Below, piece by piece: positions 24,995 through 33,635 of a stretch of DNA of 44,524 nucleotides (within the stretch, counting starts at the first letter, position 1; the number at the start of each line of letters is the position of its first letter). A program made the position numbers and the translations under genes. Origin of the DNA: Ignavibacteriaceae bacterium (GTDB lineage: Bacteria > Bacteroidota > Ignavibacteria > Ignavibacteriales > Ignavibacteriaceae); contig JACZKK010000009.1 of the NCBI GenBank assembly GCA_014860115.1, positions 1 to 44,524 of the forward strand. Reading direction: 5' to 3'. The notes under the pieces are model-generated. The model was not told where the DNA came from. It did no database searches and saw only the letters and a list, made by a program, of their open reading frames with translations.

Positions 24995-27118
24995 TTATTT
25001 CAGTAAGACCATCTTCTTTGATTGAACGAATTCCCCGGCATTGATTGTATAAAAATAAATTCCTGAAGATGGAAAATGTTTGAAGGAAGATGCATTAAAT
25101 TCAACTTCATATTCACCGGGTGAAAGTTCTTCATTTACCAATGTTGCTACTTCATTTCCAAGAATATCGTAAACTTTTAAAGAAACTATTTGGGTTTGCT
25201 TCGCTCCGCTCGCAATGACAGACGGTATCGTGAATTTAATTTTAGTGCTCGGGTTAAATGGGTTTGGATAGTTTTGCATAAGAGTATATCGATCTGGTAG
25301 CGAAGCATTTTCAACAGTAACTTCTTTGCTATAAACAAAACTACCATCGAAGTCAATTTGTTTTAACCGGTAAACAAATGATCGGGTGATCAGTTCACTC
25401 ACATCATCAGAGTACTCATAGAATTGAGGTTCGGTGGTTGTACCTTTACCAACAATAAAACCAATACTTAACCATTCACCCACATTCTCCTTATCTATAG
25501 TCTTCCTTTGTATTTCAAAACCTTGATTATTGGTTTCCGTCGCAGTTTGCCAGTTGAGAATTATCCCATCTTCAGTGAACTCCGCTGTAAATGATGTTAA
25601 TTCAACAGGAATTAATATGGGTGCTGTTGAGACATGATAATATTGTGCAGTCACACTAACCGGCATTGGAGGTGAAGCATTAATGTTACTACCCGGCACC
25701 GAATCTACCTGAACCACCATATGCACTGTACAATACTCATTCGACACCGGATTTATTTGTGCCATACTTATATATCTCCAATCTCTAAGTGGAGTAACTG
25801 GAGTAAATCTTTCTGGCGAAGTCCAGTTCTCTCCTCCATCTCCACTTGACATAAAGTAACCCGCAAAATATGACGTAGAATCTGTATATGAACTTCCAGG
25901 CCAATACTCTCCACTGGTTGCATTAAAAGCAACAAAAAGATGATTGAAATTTTGAGAACGTCCAATTACTGGTCTGCAGATTGGGAGAAACACATCATTT
26001 GTTCCTTTACTGGGGTAGAATGGTATAACGCTGGAATCTGCTAATACTATTGATACTCCACCGTTTATAGCAGGTCGCCAAAAACGGATTTCCGATTCTC
26101 TTTGTGGATAATATGTACCTGAAGTATTCATCCAACCAAGCTCAAATACGACACAAGGTTGTTCACCATAAAAACTAACACAAATACCTCTCAGGCAGCC
26201 AAAAAAATCTCCTGTTCCAGGATCCACAATTGCGTCCCAAATTTTTATCGGTGCGGTCCAATTCAATCCGCCATCAGTAGATTCGATATAGAATACATCT
26301 CCGTCATCAGCTGCTTGTCCAAGATGTGCTAATCCAATTTTTCCTCCTTCAGAAACTGCAAGTGAATAAGTCTCCGCCTGATCGCCGTCATGCATCTGCC
26401 AACCGCTGAATGAACCATTTACAAAGGTATTAGTGTAAAATCCCGTTCCAGCATTAACTGAAGCGGCTATTACGCTGCTATTATTTGACAAAACAACTAA
26501 TCTCGGCCATATGGATACTCCGCCGGTTGGAGAATCAGGGTCATACTCCGTAAATTGAAATTCGAAAATGGAGTTATCATAATATAATTTAGTACGAGTG
26601 GGTGTGTTAAAAGAATTATTGTGATTCGAAATTACGGCCGCACCATTTGGTCTTCCATAAATACATGGGAAACCTGATCGCCCACTGGTAACAATATTAA
26701 TTGGCACTCCTCCGAGCTCAAACCAATTAGCTCCGGCATTTACACTTCCAAAGTAAAGACTAGTTCTATCCGACCAGGATCCATCAGCAACGGATGAGTA
26801 CGTAAATATAGCGTGCAGATAGTCTGGATAATTTACATTTAACCAAACTTGTTGAGGAGATGCATTTGATTGATGATCGTAACCATTTTTTCTAAAATCA
26901 GATATGATATGAATATTGTATGTAAAAAAATCACCTTGTACAAGTAGGAAGTGATCAATATTATCTGACTCTATCACATTCATACTTGAAAAATCAAATA
27001 TTTCAGAGCCATCTATGGCCTTTATTTCTTGAGCATCGTATTTACTGGTTTGAGCATAGTTTGAGAAATGCACTGATAAGAAACAAGTGACAGCCAGAAT
27101 TAAAAATGTTTTTTTCAT
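24995..27118 (-). CDS. T9SS type-A sorting-domain protein with BNR/sialidase-like repeats (family 1)
   Basis: This 707-aa secreted protein starts with a signal peptide (1-22, MKKTFLILAVTCFLSVHFSNYAQ). Residues about 60-500 hold Asp-box (BNR-like) motifs of the S-x-D-x-G-x-x-W kind (NAGANWFE, STDGGLNWTAP, SGDGGENWTSP), suggesting a beta propeller. No sialidase catalytic set was identified, so this is structural rather than enzymatic evidence. A fibronectin-like module follows (PVELTSFTAEF...NWQTATETNNQGFEIQR). The C-terminal sorting domain begins with NYPNPFNPSTK near 618 and ends KKMVLLK, directing export by the T9SS and surface attachment. A palindromic repeat is inserted in frame at residues about 633-642. 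It is paralogous to the gene upstream (27164-28909). AAGGAGG precedes the ATG. Confidence 0.85.
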   Translation of the reverse strand: MKKTFLILAVTCFLSVHFSNYAQTSKYDAQEIKAIDGSEIFDFSSMNVIESDNIDHFLLVQGDFFTYNIHIISDFRKNGYDHQSNASPQQVWLNVNYPDYLHAIFTYSSVADGSWSDRTSLYFGSVNAGANWFELGGVPINIVTSGRSGFPCIYGRPNGAAVISNHNNSFNTPTRTKLYYDNSIFEFQFTEYDPDSPTGGVSIWPRLVVLSNNSSVIAASVNAGTGFYTNTFVNGSFSGWQMHDGDQAETYSLAVSEGGKIGLAHLGQAADDGDVFYIESTDGGLNWTAPIKIWDAIVDPGTGDFFGCLRGICVSFYGEQPCVVFELGWMNTSGTYYPQRESEIRFWRPAINGGVSIVLADSSVIPFYPSKGTNDVFLPICRPVIGRSQNFNHLFVAFNATSGEYWPGSSYTDSTSYFAGYFMSSGDGGENWTSPERFTPVTPLRDWRYISMAQINPVSNEYCTVHMVVQVDSVPGSNINASPPMPVSVTAQYYHVSTAPILIPVELTSFTAEFTEDGIILNWQTATETNNQGFEIQRKTIDKENVGEWLSIGFIVGKGTTTEPQFYEYSDDVSELITRSFVYRLKQIDFDGSFVYSKEVTVENASLPDRYTLMQNYPNPFNPSTKIKFTIPSVIASGAKQTQIVSLKVYDILGNEVATLVNEELSPGEYEVEFNASSFKHFPSSGIYFYTINAGEFVQSKKMVLLK
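25194..25220 (-). repeat. In-frame palindromic element, GTCATTGCGAGCG type
   Basis: The coding strand reads GTCATTGCGAGCGGAGCGAA followed by GCAAAC. It matches a short dispersed palindrome I recall from many bacterial genomes. It encodes VIASGAKQT within loop A of the sorting domain, between the IPS and VSLKVYD strands. Confidence 0.65.
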
Positions 27119-27163
27119 TTCATCCTCCTTAAATTGTCTAAAAATATTTAATTGATATAATTA

Positions 27164-28909
27164 TTACTTTAAGTAAACCAATTTCTTTGTCTGAACAAAT
27201 GCTCCAGCACGAAGTGTGTAGAAGTAAATTCCACTGGAGAGATTCCGGACAAGCCGGAATGACGAAACAGATGATGCATTAAACTCAACTTCATATTCAC
27301 CGGGTGAAAGTTCTTCGTTAACGAGTGTTGCAATTTCTTTGCCGAGAATGTCATAAACTTTTAGTGTAACCAATATGTCACTCTGAGCCTGTCGAAGAGT
27401 GACGGACGGAATGTTGTATTTTATTTTAGTGCTTGGGTTAAACGGGTTTGGATAGTTTTGCTCTAAATTGAATGATGAAAATGGTTTCGGATCATCTTGA
27501 ACGTTAATTATTGGAAATTCAGTGGAAAAATGATAATATTGAGCAGTAACACTTTGAATGCCCCACCATGAATTTACATTTGAACCAGGCATTGGATCAC
27601 CCTGCATCACGAGGTGGACTTTAATGAAATTATCGTTAAGGGGAGATATTGGCACAATGCTCACGTATCTCCAGTCAATAAGTGGAGAAGTAATTGGAGT
27701 AAATCTTTCAGGATCTGACCATGTATTACCTGCGTCTGAGCTGTACATAAACATACCGCACATATACGCAGTTGAGTCAGCTGAACTTGATCCTGGCCAA
27801 TACTCACCAGTTGTAGCATTAAATGCAACTAACAAATAATCGTTTGATTGAGACCTTCCAATTACCGGTCTGCTTAACGGAAATTGTTGATCCGTAATAC
27901 CAAGGTTAGGATAGAAAGGAACGTTACTACTGTCAGCAAGAACTTTTGATTCTCCTCCATTAATATTCGGAGACCAGAATCTGATCTCTGATGGTAAACC
28001 CGGATAATAACCTGTATCTGTATTCCAACCAACCTCAAATACAACGCACGGTTCTTCACCAATAAAGATAAGATTAACACCCCTGAACCCGCCACGAATA
28101 TTACCAGTAACAGAATCTGTATAGGCTTGCCAGACAATAGTTGGTGGTGCCCAGGTTATTCCACCATCAGTTGTCTCATTGTAGAAGACCCAATTAGCCT
28201 GACCTAATAAAGATTCACCCAAACAAGCCAAGCCTATCTTAGTGCCATTTTCAGAAACAGCAAGAGAATAAGTTTCAGGTTCACCACCACCAACTAAACC
28301 CCATCCACTAAAAATACTTCCGCTCAATTTATTTAAATAAAGATCAGAACTAAAAGCAGCTATTAAGACATCATTATCAGGAAGAATGGCAAGTTTTGGA
28401 TAAAGAGCTGGTCCAGTTATTGTTTCACCGGGATCGTACTCAGTAAAGTTATTTTCAAATAAAGAATTGTCAATAAAAATAGTGGATCTTGTCGTATGTG
28501 GTGCATTATTATTATGATTGGCAATGACAGCACTACCATCTGAAGTTCCGACAATACAGGGAAAACCTGAACGACCTGTTGTACCATTATTTATAGGAAC
28601 TGCACCAACTTCAAACCAGCTTCCACCTGCATCTGTACTGCCAAAATAAATACTGGTTCTGTCTGCCCAGGCGTTATCGGCAACCGCTGAATAAATAAAA
28701 ACAGCATGAAGATTATCAGGATTAGTTAAGTCCAACCAAACCTGTTGAGCCGATCCGTGTGACTGATAATCATAACCGGTCTTTAAATCCGATATATCAT
28801 CAATTGCCCAAATAAAATTTGGCGAGTGGTATTTATCGACCGGTATATTTTGGGAATATAATGAGATCGAAAGAATAAAAATCACAAAAGATATTTTTAG
28901 TGTTAACAT
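27164..28909 (-). CDS. T9SS type-A sorting-domain protein with BNR/sialidase-like repeats (family 1)
   Basis: This 581-aa protein has a signal peptide (MLTLKISFVIFILSISLYSQN) and an Asp-box propeller region closely paralogous to the 707-aa neighbour. Shared stretches include YDYQS.., QQVWL, S.VAD..W.DRTS.YFGS, TGRSGFPCI, and GRSQ..N.L.VAFNATTGEYWPGSS. Asp boxes are STDAGGSWFE, TTDGGITWAPP and SSDAGNTWSDP. It lacks the fibronectin-like module of its paralogue: the propeller runs almost directly into NYPNPFNPSTK near residue 485. The sorting domain is about 25 residues longer than in the 972/977-aa cargo proteins because it holds two in-frame palindromes (about 503-511 and 549-556). GAGGTGAAATT precedes the ATG. 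The likely destination is the cell surface; its ligand is unknown. Confidence 0.85.
   Translation of the reverse strand: MLTLKISFVIFILSISLYSQNIPVDKYHSPNFIWAIDDISDLKTGYDYQSHGSAQQVWLDLTNPDNLHAVFIYSAVADNAWADRTSIYFGSTDAGGSWFEVGAVPINNGTTGRSGFPCIVGTSDGSAVIANHNNNAPHTTRSTIFIDNSLFENNFTEYDPGETITGPALYPKLAILPDNDVLIAAFSSDLYLNKLSGSIFSGWGLVGGGEPETYSLAVSENGTKIGLACLGESLLGQANWVFYNETTDGGITWAPPTIVWQAYTDSVTGNIRGGFRGVNLIFIGEEPCVVFEVGWNTDTGYYPGLPSEIRFWSPNINGGESKVLADSSNVPFYPNLGITDQQFPLSRPVIGRSQSNDYLLVAFNATTGEYWPGSSSADSTAYMCGMFMYSSDAGNTWSDPERFTPITSPLIDWRYVSIVPISPLNDNFIKVHLVMQGDPMPGSNVNSWWGIQSVTAQYYHFSTEFPIINVQDDPKPFSSFNLEQNYPNPFNPSTKIKYNIPSVTLRQAQSDILVTLKVYDILGKEIATLVNEELSPGEYEVEFNASSVSSFRLVRNLSSGIYFYTLRAGAFVQTKKLVYLK
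27241..27263 (-). repeat. In-frame palindrome, GTCATTCCGG type
   Basis: ATTCCGG (coding strand) is mirrored by CCGGAAT around CTTGT. It encodes SFRLVRNL in loop B, between the EVEFNASS and SGIYFYT strands of the sorting domain. Confidence 0.65.
27377..27403 (-). repeat. In-frame palindrome, GTCACTCTTCGACAGG type
   Basis: The arms GTCACTCT and AGAGTGAC are perfect 8-bp inverted repeats around TCGACAGGCTC. It encodes VTLRQAQSD in loop A, the same site as the different palindrome in the 707-aa paralogue. Confidence 0.7.
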
Positions 28910-28960
28910 AATTTCACCTCAATAATTTAATTTTTTAATGATAATTAAATTGCTTTTTAA

Positions 28961-30676
28961 TCACTTTATCAAAATCATTTTCTTTGTTTGAACAAATTCT
29001 CCTGCACGAAGAGTGTAGAAGTACACTCCACTCTTCAGTCCGCTTTTGGCGGAGAATTCAACTTCATAACTTCCTGCTGGTCTATATTCATCCACGAGGG
29101 TTGCAACTTCCCTTCCAAGCATATCATATACTTTCAAAGTTTGCCAACTGCTTACTGGTGACTGCCAACTGATTTTCGTGCTTGGATTAAATGGATTGGG
29201 ATAATTCTGTTCGAGTTTGAAATCACCTAATTCTGCTACATGCTCATCAGTTGATAAAATTATCGGGTAACCAAAATTATCCTCATAAAAATCCTGAATA
29301 GCATCCGAGAGTGATTTTGCGGATGTTACTGAACTTATAGCATCGCTTCCGGTACCTACAATATAAGCCATCATAATTTCTTTTGTTTGATTTGTTTCGA
29401 GATTGAAGGACTTAATGCTCATTATAGCATGATTCTCAGTGGAATTTGAGTTTATCCATCCAATATCTGAAACGGGATCTCCGGAATACCAATAATGCGG
29501 ATCAACTGAGCTGCAATCAATACCACCTCTTACTTCGCCGTACTGATATGTACAGGGATCAGCTATATTACCATTTCTCTGCAGACCATTTAAGTAATTT
29601 CTGGCTTCTAATGGATTGCGTGGTTCTCCTTGATAAATAATCCCGTCAGCATAAGTGACCCCTGCTTTCATATTCAAATTAGTCGCACCTACATAAACGC
29701 GAACACCAAGCTGCCCTGCAAAAACATATGCTGTATCAAGTGGAGTGTCTATACCATTTTCATAAACACCATTTCCGTTGAGATCAATAAAGCTAACTCC
29801 AGGGATGTAACTTACCGGCCCTGATAGAAAATCTACCAGGAAAGTAAGAGGAGTCATTCCGGGGTAAAAGCAAGTGCTGTCACCATAGCAGTAATGAGCA
29901 TTCCTGACGGTATCTGTTCCACCTAAATTGTCTAGGATATTACCGATATCAGTATCATAAGGATGACCAAATATTACATCTTCAAGATTTGCAGCAACTA
30001 AACCTGTATTCTTAATTTTGTAACGAATAAAAATTGTATTCGAAAGAGGTAATTGATCAGTTTCAAAAGCGAAAATCGTTTGTCTGATTTCTATTCCAAG
30101 TGGATTCATTGGCCATCTTCTGTCATCAGAGGGAACACCATCGTTATAGACACACCAGTAAGTTTCATCGCCTAAAATATCTGGTTTATCCTCATCCGGA
30201 TCCCACTGGTTGTTGCCATTCAAATCAACTGGATTGTAAATTCCATCTCCATCACCGTCATAAAAATCTGCACCAAGTGCAACGGCATCTATCCAATCCA
30301 GCCAGCTTTGACCGAAAGGCGGATCATCACTTCTCAATTTATAAATAGCAGAACGTGGATCCTCTGGGCCTATATTTATTGTACCCGACTGGTAATCTTG
30401 GACAAAAACATTTGGCATTACACCGTTAGTCCATACAGAATCACGAATACCACTCAGAAAAAATCCTCCAGAAAAAAGTACGCCCTCCCCATTAAATTGG
30501 CCACCTGATCCTGATGGAGGAATATTTACACCTGCAATTACTCCTTCTCTATTAAAAGGAAGGTAAATATCATTTACTTCGATGTAAGCTTCGTCGCCGA
30601 CGTTCTGGCTGAAAATTGTTATTGCCGGAAGACACAGTATTACTGATGTCAGAAGTATAAAAAATGTATTTTTCAT
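28961..30676 (-). CDS. T9SS type-A sorting-domain protein with dockerin-like Ca2+ loop (family 2, short form)
   Basis: This 571-aa secreted protein has a signal peptide (MKNTFFILLTSVILCLPAITIFSQ). The mature part starts directly with LPFNREGVIAGVN and FSGGFFLSG. These align with the C-terminal two thirds of the 972- and 977-aa neighbours, so it lacks their N-terminal propeller. Residues about 138-165 (FYDGDGDGIYNPVDLNGNNQWDPDED) look like EF-hand/dockerin-type calcium loops. The domain continues WCVYNDGVPSDDRRW and IRQTIFAFE, whose function I cannot name. The sorting domain starts at NYPNPFNPSTK near 491 and ends KKMILIK. It contains a heptamer array (502-511) and a small palindrome (542-546). 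GGAGG precedes the ATG. Confidence 0.85.
   Translation of the reverse strand: MKNTFFILLTSVILCLPAITIFSQNVGDEAYIEVNDIYLPFNREGVIAGVNIPPSGSGGQFNGEGVLFSGGFFLSGIRDSVWTNGVMPNVFVQDYQSGTINIGPEDPRSAIYKLRSDDPPFGQSWLDWIDAVALGADFYDGDGDGIYNPVDLNGNNQWDPDEDKPDILGDETYWCVYNDGVPSDDRRWPMNPLGIEIRQTIFAFETDQLPLSNTIFIRYKIKNTGLVAANLEDVIFGHPYDTDIGNILDNLGGTDTVRNAHYCYGDSTCFYPGMTPLTFLVDFLSGPVSYIPGVSFIDLNGNGVYENGIDTPLDTAYVFAGQLGVRVYVGATNLNMKAGVTYADGIIYQGEPRNPLEARNYLNGLQRNGNIADPCTYQYGEVRGGIDCSSVDPHYWYSGDPVSDIGWINSNSTENHAIMSIKSFNLETNQTKEIMMAYIVGTGSDAISSVTSAKSLSDAIQDFYEDNFGYPIILSTDEHVAELGDFKLEQNYPNPFNPSTKISWQSPVSSWQTLKVYDMLGREVATLVDEYRPAGSYEVEFSAKSGLKSGVYFYTLRAGEFVQTKKMILIK
29039..29053 (-). repeat. In-frame palindrome TCCGC-CAAAA-GCGGA
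   Basis: Perfect 5-bp arms around five bases. It lies in loop B of the sorting domain (SAKSGLK), the same place as the GTCATTCCGG-type palindrome in the next gene downstream. Confidence 0.5.
29144..29171 (-). repeat. Four tandem heptamers (CAGTnnn) inside a sorting domain
   Basis: The coding strand reads CAGTTGG, CAGTCAC, CAGTAAG, CAGTTGG in succession. Exactly four units replace loop A and encode WQSPVSSWQ. Because seven is not a multiple of three, gain or loss of one unit would shift the frame. Confidence 0.7.
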
Positions 30677-30689
30677 TTTGTACCTCCGT

Positions 30690-33608
30690 TTATTTTATAA
30701 AAACCATTTTCTTACTTGTGATGAAATCATTAATTCGAAGCTGATATATGTAAACTCCGCTTGCCAATCCTGTCGAACTGAATGTTACTTCGTATCTGTC
30801 GGCTTTCTTAAATTCATTCAGGATGGTTTTTACTTTTTGTCCGAGTATATCAAATATTTCTATGGTTACTTGTCCATCCTGCGGGAGTTCATATCTGATA
30901 GTTGTGGTTGGGTTGAATGGATTGGGATAGTTCTGATAGAGTACATAGCTGTTAACAGGATTTGTTGGTGCCGGTGGTGTGTACGTCATCGATGCAAAGT
31001 TGCTTTGGTATTCCTGAATTGCTCTCTGCACATTTTCTCTTGCAACTGTAACAGAATTTAATGGATCGTTTCCTCTGCCGATTACATATGCAATAATTAT
31101 TTCCTGTGATTTATCTTTTTCTAAATTGAAAGGACCTGTGCTTACTAAATTTCTCGAATCACGATTTTGATCACAGATCCAGCCAATGTTTTCCACAGGA
31201 TCACCTGAAAACCAAAGTCTGGGATTAACCTGGTGGCAATCTACACCGCCGCGAACTTGACCAAACGCAAAATTGCAGGGATTAGGTAATTGGCCTAGTT
31301 TATCACCACCTTTTAAGTAATTTCTGGCTTCTGTTGCACTATTAGGATCTTGTAAAGTCGCAACACCACCGGTAAAGAATACGTGTGAAACAATTCCAAG
31401 ATTTTTCGAACCGGAATATATATCCACTCCCAATTGCTGACCAAAATTGTTCTTTGCAGTATCTGTGGGAATATTTGTAGCAATTAGCGGTCCTTGCAAT
31501 AAGGAGGTGAAGAAAGCAGGTGGATTATCACCATACCGAGCATCAGGTTCATTCTCATAATAAAATGCAGAGTTGAGTAATGTATCACAACCAACAACGT
31601 CATTTGTAGCATCACCCATATCTCCATCTTCCCAAATGCCGAAATAAACTGAATCCATAACCTCTGCTACCGTTCCTGTGCTCAGAATTGAATATCGAAT
31701 GAAAATTACATTCTCAAGTTCGGGATTATCAGTTGCAAAGATCGTTTGTCTTACTTCTATTCCCTGTGGATCGACAGTATTCCATCTTCTTTGGTTTTTG
31801 GGAAGTCCATCATTATAAACACACCAGGCAATTTCATCTCCAATTAATAAAGGCATATCCTCATTAATATCCCAGGTACCGTTCCAGTTCTTATCAACCG
31901 GATTATAAATACCGTCTCCATCACCGTCATAAAATTCTGCACCGAGTGAAACTGCATCTTTCCAAATTTGCCAGGTGTAACCGAATGCAGGGTCTCTTTT
32001 ATTTACAACGTATATTGAGTTTAATGGGTCGTTTATATCACTACCAATTTTCCCTGGTAAATAATCTTCAACAAGTGAAGCGGAAGCCACAGCATTACTC
32101 CACATTTGACCATTTGAATAACCTGAAAGAAAGAAACCACCAGAAAACAAAAACCAACCTTCCTCAAACTTACCTATTGAACCACCGCCACCCTGTATTG
32201 GAATATCCACAATCACTTCTTTAAGGCTAATGTTATTGAATATGTCTGTCATTTGAAGTACGATAGGGAGTGCTTTTCCTTCTATATTTACATCAGCGAT
32301 CACTCCTTTATTATTAAATGGTAAAGTAATACCATTTAAATCCATTGCATATTCAGATGCCGCTTTGCCTTCTATAATAAGAGGAATTACATTTCCATAT
32401 ATATTATCGTTTGCAAGACTATCATTGTGCATACCGTCATCAAATAATTCTATACTTGAATTTATTTGGCTCAATTTTGCAATAACTTTTGATACTCCTT
32501 GATCATCAATAACTTTTGCACGATAGCTTACTTCCTCCTTTTCGTAATCAACACCAACAGTTTCAGAATTCAGCAAAACCGGCGGGGTGAACGTATCTTC
32601 AGATTGCCCCAATATTCCAAAATATCCCTGATTAAATACCTGATCTCGTGAAGAGTTAAAACACACTAAAATATTTTCACCATCTGATGTAACTCCTGTT
32701 AAGTAGTCATCACCAAGAAATGAAGTAAATGGATCTCTTTCCTGCCAGGTATTCCCGTTATCAGTGCTTATTAAAACTGACACGTCTCTTTGATTATAGT
32801 CATCAATCCCTAAATTATAGCTACGATCATATATCAGCCAGATATTTTCATCTTTGTCACGAACAGTTTTAACAACAAGAAGATTATAGAAAAAATCAAA
32901 ACCGAGACGGGTATCCTTGATTCTCGTTGTGTCACTCCAGGTATTACCTCTGTCTGTACTTAATTGTGAATAAATTATAGAATTTGAAGAAGAATGAATG
33001 GCCATTAACGAATCACCGCTTGCTGAAAGTTTAATGAAATGAGGATTACTATAGCGCCAGCCAAGTCTAGATGGTGGTTTATAATAGCTATCTTCAATCC
33101 AGGTTTCTCCGTTATCTGTACTGAGACGAGTTAGCCAACGAATTATTGCAGAATAAGATAAAATTATTTTACCCGGCTCAACCTCAATAACAGATATATC
33201 TATTGTGAAGGAACCTGCTATCTGCGTTTCGCCTATCCAGCTGATGCCATTGTCATCTGAATAGTAACAATTTATTCCATTGTATGATAACACATTGAAG
33301 AACAACAATCTTCCTGTAGTGGTTCTGAACAAACACATATCGTAATAAAAAGCATTAATTTCCCCACCTGCTTTTTCAAATTTTTGATTAGTCCAGCTTT
33401 GCCCGGAATTAGTGGTTCTTCTGGAAAATATTGTGTCTCTTGTAGAGTTTTTATAAAAGACAAGAATCTCATTGTTTGAAATCCAGACTGGAGTCAAATC
33501 CAAGATTTCCTGTGATTCATAAGCTCTGGGGAATTCTTTGATGTTTTCCAACTGTGCAAACACAGGAAATGATAGAATAAAAGTAATGAATATTTTTAAG
33601 GTTTTCAT
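30690..33608 (-). CDS. T9SS type-A sorting-domain protein, propeller plus dockerin-like module (family 2, long form)
   Basis: This 972-aa secreted protein has signal peptide MKTLKIFITFILSFPVFAQ. Residues about 30-340 carry five Asp boxes (TNSGQSWTNQ, SDDNGISWIG, STDNGETWIE, STDRGNTWSD, STDNGNTWQE), indicating a sialidase-like propeller without an obvious catalytic set. Near 360-410 is an Ig-like segment with FDDGMHNDSLANDNIYGN. A family-2 module follows with calcium-loop sequence DGDGDGIYNPVDKNWNGTWD (about 556-583). The sorting domain begins with NYPNPFNPTTT near 893 and ends KKMVFIK; unlike its neighbours it has no repeat insertions. It is paralogous over its full length to the 977-aa gene upstream. 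The gap to the next cargo gene is 13 nt. Confidence 0.85.
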   Translation of the reverse strand: MKTLKIFITFILSFPVFAQLENIKEFPRAYESQEILDLTPVWISNNEILVFYKNSTRDTIFSRRTTNSGQSWTNQKFEKAGGEINAFYYDMCLFRTTTGRLLFFNVLSYNGINCYYSDDNGISWIGETQIAGSFTIDISVIEVEPGKIILSYSAIIRWLTRLSTDNGETWIEDSYYKPPSRLGWRYSNPHFIKLSASGDSLMAIHSSSNSIIYSQLSTDRGNTWSDTTRIKDTRLGFDFFYNLLVVKTVRDKDENIWLIYDRSYNLGIDDYNQRDVSVLISTDNGNTWQERDPFTSFLGDDYLTGVTSDGENILVCFNSSRDQVFNQGYFGILGQSEDTFTPPVLLNSETVGVDYEKEEVSYRAKVIDDQGVSKVIAKLSQINSSIELFDDGMHNDSLANDNIYGNVIPLIIEGKAASEYAMDLNGITLPFNNKGVIADVNIEGKALPIVLQMTDIFNNISLKEVIVDIPIQGGGGSIGKFEEGWFLFSGGFFLSGYSNGQMWSNAVASASLVEDYLPGKIGSDINDPLNSIYVVNKRDPAFGYTWQIWKDAVSLGAEFYDGDGDGIYNPVDKNWNGTWDINEDMPLLIGDEIAWCVYNDGLPKNQRRWNTVDPQGIEVRQTIFATDNPELENVIFIRYSILSTGTVAEVMDSVYFGIWEDGDMGDATNDVVGCDTLLNSAFYYENEPDARYGDNPPAFFTSLLQGPLIATNIPTDTAKNNFGQQLGVDIYSGSKNLGIVSHVFFTGGVATLQDPNSATEARNYLKGGDKLGQLPNPCNFAFGQVRGGVDCHQVNPRLWFSGDPVENIGWICDQNRDSRNLVSTGPFNLEKDKSQEIIIAYVIGRGNDPLNSVTVARENVQRAIQEYQSNFASMTYTPPAPTNPVNSYVLYQNYPNPFNPTTTIRYELPQDGQVTIEIFDILGQKVKTILNEFKKADRYEVTFSSTGLASGVYIYQLRINDFITSKKMVFIK

Positions 33609-33635
33609 TCTGGCCTCAGATTTTTTATTAAATTT

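Noticed and set aside
29144-29171. CRISPR-like interpretation of the heptamer repeats
   Set aside because: The units are seven bases and directly adjacent, without spacers, and no cas gene is in the window.
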